Part shown: in pieces, positions 1 to 6,410 of the stretch
How the letters are laid out: every line of letters starts with the position of its first letter
How positions within the stretch are numbered: the first letter of the stretch is position 1
Assembly (NCBI GenBank): GCA_947625565.1
Contig: CANQOU010000048.1
Coordinates: 1 to 8,043, forward strand
Reading direction: 5' to 3'
DNA: 8,043 bases
From: an uncultured Clostridia bacterium
GTDB taxonomy: Bacteria; Bacillota; Clostridia; TANB77; CAG-508
Notes under the pieces: model-generated
Database searches by the model: none
Told to the model about the DNA's origin: nothing
The model's input: the letters and a program-made list of their open reading frames with translations, nothing else
Position numbers and translations under genes: made by a program

Positions 1-504
1 GATGATTATAGAGCAACAGAAAAGACATTTCAAATATTAACACAAGTTGCAGGTAGAGCAGGTAGAGAAAATCTACATGGTAAGGTTATTATTCAAACAT
101 ACAATCCACAAGACTTTAGTATAAAGACAGCACAGAAACAAAATTATAAAAAATTCTATGAAACAGAGATTACATTAAGAAAACAGTTGAAATATCCACC
201 ATTTTGCGATATAATAGTAATGAGGTTTGAAGGAAAAAATGAAAATCAGATAAAAACACTAGCGATTGAAAGCTATAATAATTTGTACAAAATGCTTAAA
301 AACTGCAAAAATTTGATACTTTTTAAGCCTATGCCAGCACCAATTGACAAAATTCAAAATCGATATCGTTGGAGAATTATCATAAAAGGAAATATGACTA
401 ATGAAACAAATGAAATCCTTAATAACCTATTAAAACAAATATATAATGAAGGAAAAAAAGATATTAGAGTTTCAATTGATGTTAATCCTAATAGTATGAT
501 ATAG
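1..504 (+). CDS. priA: Primosomal replication restart helicase PriA, C-terminal part
   Basis: This is the 3' end of the gene for PriA, the 3'-to-5' superfamily 2 DNA helicase that reloads the replisome at stalled forks. The frame is open from base 1, so the start lies outside the window and 167 codons remain. Near the beginning is helicase motif VI, QVAGRAGR (fragment residues 15-22), whose arginines contact ATP. The conserved YPPF that opens the C-terminal domain is at residues 65-68, and the protein ends in the family-typical VNPNSMI, so the C-terminus looks complete. The zinc-binding cysteines and Walker motifs would lie upstream. The stop is 15 bases before def, with a ribosome binding site between, so the two are probably cotranscribed. 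An internal TTG at 187 opens a shorter reading frame but is not a start, because the helicase sequence continues upstream of it. Confidence 0.96.
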   Translation, partial: DDYRATEKTFQILTQVAGRAGRENLHGKVIIQTYNPQDFSIKTAQKQNYKKFYETEITLRKQLKYPPFCDIIVMRFEGKNENQIKTLAIESYNNLYKMLKNCKNLILFKPMPAPIDKIQNRYRWRIIIKGNMTNETNEILNNLLKQIYNEGKKDIRVSIDVNPNSMI

Positions 505-519
505 AAAAGAGGAGAAAAT

Positions 520-999
520 ATGGCAATTAGAAATTTACGATTAGAGGGAGACGAAATTTTATATAAAAAATCAAGAGAAGTAGAAGAAATTGATGATAGA
601 ATTCAAGTATTGATTGACGATATGATAGAAACTATGCATAAATATAACGGAGTTGGCTTAGCAGCTGTGCAGGTAGGAATATTAAAAAAAGTAATTGTCA
701 TTGATTTATATGATAATAATGGTCCAATTGTTTTAATAAATCCAAAGATTTTAAAAGAAAAAGGAGAACAGGAGGTAGAAGAAGGCTGCTTAAGTTTTCC
801 AAATCGTTTTGCAAAAATAATTAGACCAGAAGAAATTACAGTAGAATATTTAGACAGAAAAGGAAAAAAAATAAAAACCAAAGCAAAAAATTTACTTGCT
901 CAAGCCATTTGTCATGAAGTTGACCATTTAGAAGGTGAAGTTTTTGTAGATAAGATTATACCAGGAACACTAGAATATGTAGAGCCAGAGGAAAAATAA
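520..999 (+). CDS. def: Peptide deformylase
   Basis: Peptide deformylase removes the N-formyl group from new proteins, working in the cytosol at the ribosome exit. All three family motifs are present in the 159 residues: GVGLAAVQ (44-51), EGCLS (88-92) and HEVDH (132-136). Cys90, His132 and His136 are the metal ligands and Glu133 the catalytic base, the same numbers as in the E. coli enzyme. The residue before the HEVDH motif is Cys131, where E. coli has Gln; I recall Cys as common in clostridial enzymes. The chain is slightly shorter than the 169-residue E. coli protein, mostly at the C-terminus. The ATG at 520 follows AGAGGAG (508-514). It sits 15 bases after priA and 23 before the next gene, in an operon that also carries fmt, the opposing step of the formylation cycle. 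Confidence 0.98.
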   Translation: MAIRNLRLEGDEILYKKSREVEEIDDRIQVLIDDMIETMHKYNGVGLAAVQVGILKKVIVIDLYDNNGPIVLINPKILKEKGEQEVEEGCLSFPNRFAKIIRPEEITVEYLDRKGKKIKTKAKNLLAQAICHEVDHLEGEVFVDKIIPGTLEYVEPEEK

Positions 1000-1022
1000 A
1001 ACATAGTAAAAGGAGAAAAAAG

Positions 1023-1889
1023 ATGCAAAAATTGAACCAATTAAAGAAAGAAATCGATGCTGAGGTTAGATTTGGAATACAACCAACAAAAGAAAAGCAA
1101 GAAAAAATAAGGGAATATGTAGATTTATGCTTTGATATATATGCAGAACAAAAAATGCCAATTTTAGAATTCGAATTTTTAGAAAAGGCACTGGATATCA
1201 TAACAGTGAAATATTCTGATGTTATTAAATTTGCAAGAAAAAGTGCTGAACTTGAACTATATGGAAAAGCAGTAATTAAATTAAGGAAAAGAAAAGAAGG
1301 TAAGATAGAAGGTATTTCTGAAGAAAGAGAAGAAAAACTAAAAAAATTAGAAGGTAATCTAGTAAAGGCATATCAGGTAAGAAGTGCAATGCTAATGCTG
1401 AAAAATGGGAATAAAAATATAAGCATAATATCTAGAATGACAGGATTATCAAGTGATGAAATAAATATTTTAAAGATAAAATTATCAAAAAAGCCAGTAA
1501 GGCTAAGAAATGTTTCTGCAAGAGAAAAAATAGTACAAATGTTATATGAAGATAAAGATCCAGATAAAGTACAAGAAAAATATGACATTACCGATTTTGA
1601 GATGGATGATATTAAAGATCAAGTAGGATGCAAAAGATTAAGACCAAGATTGAGAGCTACAGATATAGAAATGCGAGTAAAACAGGATAGTCAGATAAGA
1701 TCAGAAATGTTATGTATTAAATTAGGGAAAAAACCAGAAGAAGTTGCTAAAATGTTTAAATTACAAGATGGAGATATACAAAAGCACATAAATTCTGCAA
1801 TTCAATTCGGGCTAATTAAACCAAGTCAACTAAATGGAATAGATCCATTATCATATCAAGAAATACCATTTGAAGAATTAGAAGTATAG
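1023..1889 (+). CDS. Unrecognised protein with three HTH-like repeats, between def and fmt
   Basis: I do not recognise this 288-residue protein. It looks cytosolic: there is no signal peptide or membrane segment, and it is highly charged and mostly helical by composition. Residues 1-118 are a Lys/Glu-rich helical region with a basic patch around 83-95. After that come three similar segments of about 36 residues, near 119-154, 166-201 and 225-260. Each has a hydrophobic helix, a short turn and a second helix; examples are ISRMTGLSSDEI (136-147) and VAKMFKLQDGDI (241-252). The pattern resembles the small helix-turn-helix modules seen at the ends of some Bacillota proteins, so nucleic-acid binding is possible, but that is inference. 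The ATG at 1023 follows AAAGGAG (1009-1015). The stop overlaps the fmt ribosome binding site, so translation of the two is probably coupled. Base composition matches the neighbours and there is no sign of transfer. Confidence 0.9.
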   Translation: MQKLNQLKKEIDAEVRFGIQPTKEKQEKIREYVDLCFDIYAEQKMPILEFEFLEKALDIITVKYSDVIKFARKSAELELYGKAVIKLRKRKEGKIEGISEEREEKLKKLEGNLVKAYQVRSAMLMLKNGNKNISIISRMTGLSSDEINILKIKLSKKPVRLRNVSAREKIVQMLYEDKDPDKVQEKYDITDFEMDDIKDQVGCKRLRPRLRATDIEMRVKQDSQIRSEMLCIKLGKKPEEVAKMFKLQDGDIQKHINSAIQFGLIKPSQLNGIDPLSYQEIPFEELEV

Positions 1890-1894
1890 AGGAG
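1888..1894 (+). promoter_or_regulatory. Ribosome binding site deciding the TTG start of fmt
   Basis: AGAGGAG lies 9 bases before the TTG at 1904 and overlaps the stop codon of the preceding gene. It fixes TTG as the fmt start. The next in-frame ATG is at codon 6, inside the conserved nucleotide-fold strand, and would remove it. Confidence 0.8.
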
Positions 1895-1903
1895 AGAAGA
1901 ATA

Positions 1904-2839
1904 TTGAAAATTGTTTTTATGGGAACTCCAGATTTTGCCGAGAAATCCTTAAAGGCTGTATATGAAAAAAAACACAATATTTTATGTGTTGTAACAAATC
2001 CAGATAAACCTAAGGGGAGAGGAATGAAATTAACGCCATCACCTGTAAAACAGTATGCATTAGAAAATAACATATCTGTAATACAACCACAAACAATAAA
2101 AGGAAATGTTGAGTTTATTCAAAAATTAAAAGATTTAAACCCAGATGTTATATGTGTTGTTGCATATGGTAAGTTATTACCACAAGAAATATTGGAAATT
2201 CCACGATATGGATGTATCAATGTACATGCATCTTTACTTCCCAAATATAGAGGAGCAGCGCCAATACAATGGGCGATATTAAATGGAGATAAAGTTACAG
2301 GAGTTACAACCATGTTTATGGATAAAGGAATGGATACAGGTGATATTATACTAAAACAAGAAGTTGAAATAGGAGAAAATGAAACAACAGGAGAATTATG
2401 GGATAGATTAGCACTATTAGGAGGTAATTTATTAGTAGATACATTAGAACAAATAGAAAAAGGAATAGCACCAAGACAGAAACAAGGAGAAAATTTTTCA
2501 ATTGCTCCAATGCTATCAAAAGATATGGCAAAAATTAGTTGGGAAGAGCAAACTGCAATACAAATTAAAAATTTAGTTAGAGGACTTAACCCAATTATGG
2601 GAGCATATACATTTTTAAACGATAGAAAAATTAAATTTTGGAAAGTATCAGTAGAAGAAAATATAAATAATAAAGAAATTCCAAATGGTACAATTGTAGG
2701 CAATGAGAAAGGACTTTTAATAAAAACTAAAGAAGGCTTATTAAGAGTATTAGAAATACAAGGAGAGAATGCAAAAAGAATGTCAATTCAAGAGTATTTA
2801 AGAGGAAATCCAATAAAAGTAGGAGAAAAATTCAAATAA
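1904..2839 (+). CDS. fmt: Methionyl-tRNA formyltransferase
   Basis: This enzyme transfers a formyl group from 10-formyltetrahydrofolate to Met-tRNA(fMet), making the initiator tRNA. At 311 residues it is close to the 315 of E. coli. The N-terminal Rossmann-type catalytic domain starts with KIVFMGTPDFA. The loop that meets the tRNA acceptor end is around 35-49 (KGRGMKLTPSPVK, 37-49). The active site reads NVHASLLP (106-113), with Asn106, His108 and the later Asp144 in MDTGDI matching Asn108, His110 and Asp146 of E. coli. The second half, from about 205, is the tRNA-binding beta-barrel domain. The start is TTG, chosen because it gives the canonical N-terminus and has a well-placed ribosome binding site. 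The gene closes the priA-def operon. No clear terminator follows; a 72-base gap leads to the next gene. Confidence 0.98.
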   Translation: MKIVFMGTPDFAEKSLKAVYEKKHNILCVVTNPDKPKGRGMKLTPSPVKQYALENNISVIQPQTIKGNVEFIQKLKDLNPDVICVVAYGKLLPQEILEIPRYGCINVHASLLPKYRGAAPIQWAILNGDKVTGVTTMFMDKGMDTGDIILKQEVEIGENETTGELWDRLALLGGNLLVDTLEQIEKGIAPRQKQGENFSIAPMLSKDMAKISWEEQTAIQIKNLVRGLNPIMGAYTFLNDRKIKFWKVSVEENINNKEIPNGTIVGNEKGLLIKTKEGLLRVLEIQGENAKRMSIQEYLRGNPIKVGEKFK

Positions 2840-2843
2840 GGTA

Positions 2844-2874
2844 TTGAAAAAAATATCACTTATGACACTATAAA
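2844..2874 (+). promoter_or_regulatory. Possible sigma-A promoter before the membrane protein gene
   Basis: TTGAAA (2844-2849) and TATAAA (2869-2874) resemble -35 and -10 boxes, but the 19-base spacer is longer than the preferred 17. In such AT-rich DNA a match like this can occur by chance. Read-through from fmt is an alternative. Confidence 0.3.
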
Positions 2875-2911
2875 AACAGCTTTTATCGAACAAAAGAAAA
2901 GGAGGATTAAA

Positions 2912-3637
2912 ATGGAAGAAAAAGGAGAAATAAGAGTAAGTTTATCAACATTTTTTTTAATTTTAGCAATAATTGTTATTGGTATAATGGCATACTTTTT
3001 ATACATCCTACACAATGAAAAAGAAACAACAGCAAAAGAGGTAAATACATTAAATAGCCAAGCGGCAAATCTAGAAAATACAATAAACACATTAAAGGAA
3101 GAAAAAAATAGCACAACAAACACTGATACTGATAGTATATTAGGAGCTGATAACTCAGAAAAAACTGAGCAAAATAAATTTTCAATTACAACAATAAAAG
3201 ACACATTTCAAAAATATCTTAACTTAGAAGGAAGTATAATAGGCCAACCAGATAATTTACTTCGTGAATTAGGATTTGATTTTACAATGGAAATTTCAAC
3301 AGTAGAGCATTATGTAAAAACAAATATTAAATATTCTGATTTTGAAAAAGAAATACAAAAATATATGACTGTAGATTGGTTCAGTAACAATTTCAATTAT
3401 AATGGCAATGATTCAAATCCATATTTTAAAGAAGAAAATGGAAGTGTATCTTACTGGAATGTTGGTTCTTCTGGAATGCAATGGGAGGTAAAAGAAATTT
3501 CTTTAGAAAGTGATTTAACATATACTGCAGAAGTATATTATATAAATGAGGATGAAACAAAAGAAAAGATAGACAATGCAGAATTTAGTATTTCAGAATA
3601 TAATGGTAAATGCGTAATTTCATATTGTAGTTTATAG
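2912..3637 (+). CDS. Unrecognised single-pass membrane protein with coiled coil
   Basis: I do not recognise a family for this 241-residue protein. A short acidic/basic N-terminus is followed by one strongly hydrophobic segment, about residues 11-33, that looks like an uncleaved signal anchor. This would put the rest outside the membrane. Residues 36-65 have the Leu/Ile/Asn spacing of a short coiled coil, 66-90 are a Ser/Thr/Asp/Asn-rich linker, and 91-241 look like a compact alpha/beta domain rich in aromatic residues (for example SYWNVGSSGMQWEV, 180-193). The only two cysteines are 234 and 239, next to the C-terminus, and could form a disulfide outside the cell. The ATG at 2912 follows AAAAGGAGG at 6 bases. 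It stands apart from the fmt operon by 72 bases and is followed by a hairpin, so it may be a single transcription unit. Confidence 0.88.
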   Translation: MEEKGEIRVSLSTFFLILAIIVIGIMAYFLYILHNEKETTAKEVNTLNSQAANLENTINTLKEEKNSTTNTDTDSILGADNSEKTEQNKFSITTIKDTFQKYLNLEGSIIGQPDNLLRELGFDFTMEISTVEHYVKTNIKYSDFEKEIQKYMTVDWFSNNFNYNGNDSNPYFKEENGSVSYWNVGSSGMQWEVKEISLESDLTYTAEVYYINEDETKEKIDNAEFSISEYNGKCVISYCSL

Positions 3638-3645
3638 GGAATTGA

Positions 3646-3675
3646 TAGAGAGAATTATAAAAATGATTCTCTCTA
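3646..3675 (+). terminator. Hairpin after the membrane protein gene, possible weak terminator
   Basis: A perfect 10-bp stem, TAGAGAGAAT (3646-3655) with ATTCTCTCTA (3666-3675), encloses a 10-base loop and starts 8 bases after the stop codon. The following bases are AAA then TTTT, so the U-tract is short and displaced. It may terminate weakly or simply protect the mRNA end. Confidence 0.5.
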
Positions 3676-3677
3676 AA

Positions 3678-3712
3678 ATTTTCCTAAAAACACTTGATTT
3701 TTTTGGGAAAAT
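3678..3712. repeat. 13-bp inverted repeat overlapping the rpsO promoter
   Basis: Bases 3678-3690 pair with 3700-3712 over 13 positions (one G-T), around the 9-base centre CACTTGATT. The -35 box of the rpsO promoter lies in the centre and the right arm fills most of the spacer. It could be a protein-binding operator or a hairpin in read-through RNA. Part of the match is A-tract against T-tract, which is cheap in this DNA. Confidence 0.5.
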
Positions 3713-3722
3713 GTAGTAAAAT
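3694..3722 (+). promoter_or_regulatory. Likely sigma-A promoter of rpsO
   Basis: TTGATT (3694-3699) and TAAAAT (3717-3722) are separated by the ideal 17 bases, matching 4/6 and 5/6 of the consensus. Transcription would begin near 3729-3731, giving an rpsO leader of about 85 bases that begins just before the hairpin at 3740. Confidence 0.65.
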
Positions 3723-3739
3723 AAATACGTTAAAAATAG

Positions 3740-3808
3740 ACCTTTTACTTAGCCAATAGAAAGCACCAACTATTCGCTCAGTTAAAGGTGAAAAATAAAT
3801 AGGAGGTG
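3740..3808 (+). promoter_or_regulatory. Probable S15 autoregulatory leader of rpsO (pseudoknot)
   Basis: The leader folds into one interrupted hairpin. The base stem is 3740-3745 with 3784-3789, followed by short helices 3747-3749/3780-3782, 3751-3753/3776-3778 and 3755-3759/3770-3774. The 10-base loop is AAAGCACCAA (3760-3769). The loop bases CACC (3764-3767) are complementary to GGTG (3805-3808) in the ribosome binding site, and G3763 can add a G-U pair with T3809, so a pseudoknot could hide the site. Known rpsO leaders bind S15 and shut off translation, in E. coli through a pseudoknot. The folding is seen in the sequence; S15 binding is inferred. Confidence 0.6.
3801..3806 (+). promoter_or_regulatory. 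Ribosome binding site deciding the rpsO start
   Basis: AGGAGG is 8 bases before the ATG at 3815. An in-frame GTG at 3806 overlaps the site itself and cannot be the start. Confidence 0.9.
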
Positions 3809-3814
3809 TATATT

Positions 3815-4078
3815 ATGACAAAGGAAAGAAAACAAGAAATTATTAATACTTATAAAAGAGAAGAAAACGATACTGGTTCACCAGAAGTACAAATAGCTCT
3901 TTTAACACAAAGAATCAACGAATTAACAGAACACTTAAAAGTACACGTTAAAGATAATCACTCAAGACGTGGATTATTAAAGATGGTAGGTAAAAGAAGA
4001 AACCTATTAAATTATCTATCAAAAAAAGATATACAAAGATATAGAGATATCGTTGAAAAATTAGGTTTAAGAAAATAA
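3815..4078 (+). CDS. rpsO: 30S ribosomal protein S15
   Basis: S15 is a primary binding protein of the small ribosomal subunit. It contacts the three-way junction of helices 20-22 in the central domain of 16S rRNA and starts platform assembly. The 87 residues align over nearly the full length of the family (89 in E. coli). Recognisable parts are DTGSPEVQIALLT (19-31), HLKVHVKDNHSRRGLL (40-55) and the basic stretch GKRRNLLNYL (59-68). His40 and the DNHSRR segment (47-52) are in the rRNA-binding surface. The ATG at 3815 gives the usual MTKERK start. The gene has its own promoter and a structured leader, and a strong terminator follows. Next comes pnp, the classic rpsO-pnp pair. Confidence 0.98.
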   Translation: MTKERKQEIINTYKREENDTGSPEVQIALLTQRINELTEHLKVHVKDNHSRRGLLKMVGKRRNLLNYLSKKDIQRYRDIVEKLGLRK

Positions 4079-4085
4079 AAATATG

Positions 4086-4119
4086 AAAAGCCTATGCTTT
4101 TATTTGGCATAGGCTTTTT
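4086..4119 (+). terminator. Strong intrinsic terminator of rpsO
   Basis: A perfect 12-bp stem, AAAAGCCTATGC (4086-4097) with GCATAGGCTTTT (4107-4118), has a 9-base loop and ends in TTTTT (4115-4119). It begins 8 bases after the rpsO stop codon. The A-run on the left side would give a U-tract on the other strand as well, but no gene faces it there. Confidence 0.92.
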
Positions 4120-4156
4120 GTAGAATATAAGAAACCAAATTGGTGCAAAATAAAAA

Positions 4157-4247
4157 AGAAAAAGTTGAATTTAAGTAAGTAGCTTGTATTATATGCTATA
4201 CTTGTAACATATAATAGAGGTTACGTTCTTAAATTGTAGCTTTTTCT
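4157..4247 (+). promoter_or_regulatory. Long inverted repeat in the pnp leader
   Basis: AGAAAAAG (4157-4164) pairs with CTTTTTCT (4240-4247), and AATTTAAG (4168-4175) with CTTAAATT (4228-4235). The two helices are separated by a 3-by-4 base internal loop. The 52 bases inside contain smaller dyads, such as GTAAC (4204-4208) with GTTAC (4220-4224). The stem ends 4 bases before the pnp ribosome binding site. In E. coli a long stem in the pnp leader is cut by RNase III and lets PNPase repress its own mRNA; a similar role here is inference. The stem could form only in RNA started upstream, for example by read-through from rpsO. Confidence 0.5.
4165..4192 (+). promoter_or_regulatory. Possible pnp promoter
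   Basis: TTGAAT (4165-4170) and TATTAT (4187-4192) are 16 bases apart and match the sigma-A consensus at 4/6 and 5/6. A second, perfect -10 (TATAAT, 4210-4215) lies downstream without a good -35 at the right distance, so the true start is uncertain. Confidence 0.45.
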
Positions 4248-4265
4248 AATAAAGGAGGAAATTTT

Positions 4266-6371
4266 ATGTTTAAGACATTTGAAACAGAATTAGCAGGAAG
4301 AAATCTAATATTTGAAACAGGAAAAATGGCTGGATTGGCCAATGGAAGTGTAATAGTAAGATATGGAGATACAGTTGTTATAGTAAATGTAACAGCATCA
4401 AAAGAACCAAGAGAAGGAATCGATTTCTTTCCATTATCAGTTGATTATGAGGAAAAACTATATGCTGTGGGAAAAATACCAGGTTCTTTCCAAAAAAGGG
4501 AAGGAAAACCAGCAGATAAAGCAATTTTAACTTCAAGAGCAATAGATAGACCATTAAGACCATTATTTCCAAAAGATTTTAGAAATGATGTTGTAGTTGT
4601 TGCAACAGTTTTATCAGTAGAACAAGATAACTCACCAGAAGTAGCAGCTATGATAGGAGCATCAGCAGCACTTTCAATTTCAGACATTCCATTTGGTGGA
4701 CCAACAGCAGCAGTAAATGTAGGAATTGTTGATGGAGAAATTATAATCAACCCAACAGAAGAACAAAGGGAAAAATCAGACTTAAATCTAACAGTTGCAG
4801 GAACTGAAGAAAAAATTGCTATGATAGAAGCAGGAGCAAATGAAATTCCTGATGACGTTATGTTAGAAGCAATAAAAAAAGGACATGAAGAAATCAAAAA
4901 AATGTGCCAATTCATTCAAAAAATGAAAGAAGAAATTGGGAAACCAAAATTTGAATATAAATCATTTGAAGTAGAACATGAAGTATATGAATATATTGCA
5001 GAAAACTTCACAGAAGACATGAAAGAACAAGTACAAGAAGTTGACAAAGAAACAAGAGATAATAATATTGCAGAACTATCAGAAAAAATTGCAGAAAGTT
5101 ATGCAGAAAAATTTGGAGAAGAAGCACTTGAAGAACATAAACAAGATATAGGTGAAGCAATATATAAATTAGAGAAAAAATGTGTTAGAGATATGATATT
5201 CTATGAGCATAAAAGAGTAGATGGAAGAAAATTAGATGAAATAAGACCATTATCATGTGAAATAGATTTATTACCTCGTGTACATGGAAGTGCATTATTT
5301 ACAAGAGGACAAACTCAAGTATTGTCAGTAACAACATTAGGAATGATAAGTGAAGAACAAACATTAGATGGAATTGACACAGAAGAATCAAAAAGATATA
5401 TGCATCAATATAACTTTCCAAGCTATAGTGTAGGTGAAGCAAGACCATCAAGAGGACCAGGAAGAAGAGAAATAGGACATGGTGCATTAGCTGAAAAAGC
5501 ACTAGTGCCAGTATTACCATCAAAAGAAGAATTTCCATATGCAATAAGAGTTGTATCAGAAGTATTATCTTCAAATGGTTCTACATCACAAGCAAGTATT
5601 TGTGGAAGCACTTTATCTTTGATGGATGCAGGTGTACCAATTAAAAGACCAGTAGCAGGAATATCTACAGGACTAGTAACAAATCCAGAAAACGAAAATG
5701 ACTATGTAATGCTAACAGATATACAAGGACTAGAGGACTTTTTCGGAGACATGGATTTCAAAGTAGGAGGAACAGAAAAAGGAATTACAGCAATACAAGT
5801 AGATATTAAAGTTGATGGATTATCATATGCAGTTATAAAAGAAGCATTTGAAAGAACAAGAATTGCAAGAAAATATATTTTAGACAATGTAATGATGCCA
5901 GTAATTAGTAAACCAAGAGAAGAAATATCAAAATATGCACCAAGAATTATTGCAACAACTATTAAAGTAGATAAAATTAAAGATGTTATCGGACCTGGTG
6001 GAAAAATGATAAATAAAATCATTGAAGAAACTGGAGTTAAGATTGACATCGAGGAAGATGGACAAGTATTTATTTATTCAACAGATTCAGAAAAAGCTAT
6101 CCAAGCATTAGAAATGGTAGAAGATATTGCAAGAGATGTAGAAGTTGGTGGAATATATTATGGAGAAGTTACAAGGATTATGAATTTTGGAGCTTTTGTA
6201 GACTTAGGCTGTGGAGGAAAAGAAGGCTTATTACACATTTCTAAAATATCAAAAGAAAGAATAAAAAATGTAGAAGATGTATTACACATAGGAGATAAAG
6301 TAACAGTAAAAGTAACAGACATAGATGAGCAAGGAAGAATAAATTTAACAATGAAAGACTTAGCTGATTAG
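4266..6371 (+). CDS. pnp: Polynucleotide phosphorylase (PNPase)
   Basis: PNPase is the trimeric phosphorolytic 3'-to-5' exoribonuclease of mRNA decay; it releases nucleoside diphosphates and can also add tails. At 701 residues it has the full family layout. It has a first RNase PH domain (about 10-140), the alpha-helical linker (about 145-310), a second RNase PH domain that holds the active site (about 315-555), a KH domain (about 560-615) and an S1 domain (about 622-695). Asp491, Asp497 and Lys499 in EDFFGDMDFK match catalytic Asp486, Asp492 and Lys494 of E. coli. The phosphate-binding stretch SSNGSTS is at 435-441. The KH loop is GPGG (576-579). The chain lacks a long tail after S1. The ATG at 4266 follows AAAGGAGG (4251-4258). 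It is downstream of rpsO but separated by a strong terminator, so it needs its own promoter or read-through. Confidence 0.98.
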   Translation: MFKTFETELAGRNLIFETGKMAGLANGSVIVRYGDTVVIVNVTASKEPREGIDFFPLSVDYEEKLYAVGKIPGSFQKREGKPADKAILTSRAIDRPLRPLFPKDFRNDVVVVATVLSVEQDNSPEVAAMIGASAALSISDIPFGGPTAAVNVGIVDGEIIINPTEEQREKSDLNLTVAGTEEKIAMIEAGANEIPDDVMLEAIKKGHEEIKKMCQFIQKMKEEIGKPKFEYKSFEVEHEVYEYIAENFTEDMKEQVQEVDKETRDNNIAELSEKIAESYAEKFGEEALEEHKQDIGEAIYKLEKKCVRDMIFYEHKRVDGRKLDEIRPLSCEIDLLPRVHGSALFTRGQTQVLSVTTLGMISEEQTLDGIDTEESKRYMHQYNFPSYSVGEARPSRGPGRREIGHGALAEKALVPVLPSKEEFPYAIRVVSEVLSSNGSTSQASICGSTLSLMDAGVPIKRPVAGISTGLVTNPENENDYVMLTDIQGLEDFFGDMDFKVGGTEKGITAIQVDIKVDGLSYAVIKEAFERTRIARKYILDNVMMPVISKPREEISKYAPRIIATTIKVDKIKDVIGPGGKMINKIIEETGVKIDIEEDGQVFIYSTDSEKAIQALEMVEDIARDVEVGGIYYGEVTRIMNFGAFVDLGCGGKEGLLHISKISKERIKNVEDVLHIGDKVTVKVTDIDEQGRINLTMKDLAD

Positions 6372-6395
6372 GAAAGTGGATTACCACTTTCCTAA
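6368..6395 (+). other. 12-bp hairpin spanning the pnp stop codon
   Basis: TTAGGAAAGTGG (6368-6379) pairs perfectly with CCACTTTCCTAA (6384-6395) around the tetraloop ATTA. The pnp stop codon (6369-6371) is inside the left arm. It is followed by A's, not U's, so it is not a standard terminator. Roles such as 3'-end protection or partial separation of pnp from the next gene are possible. Confidence 0.7.
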
Positions 6396-6410
6396 AAAAA
6401 GGAGGAAATT

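Noticed and set aside
187..504. Separate small gene starting at TTG 187
   Set aside because: The frame is open from base 1 with PriA motif VI upstream, so this is the internal part of priA.
2119..2703. Long minus-strand open frame opposite fmt
   Set aside because: Shadow of fmt: low-complexity Ser/Pro/Ile translation, no ribosome binding site, and the + strand gene is certain.
3723..3814. Riboswitch or T-box in the rpsO leader
   Set aside because: Too short, without a T-box sequence or known aptamer core; the position before rpsO favours an S15 leader.
3806..4078. rpsO start at GTG 3806
   Set aside because: This GTG overlaps the ribosome binding site; ATG at 3815 gives the family N-terminus with correct spacing.
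4210..4215. Perfect TATAAT as the main pnp promoter
   Set aside because: No acceptable -35 at 16-18 bases and no extended -10 TG; kept only as an alternative to the promoter at 4165-4192.
4445..4915. Minus-strand open frame opposite pnp
   Set aside because: Shadow of the conserved pnp coding sequence, with no family-like motifs or ribosome binding site.
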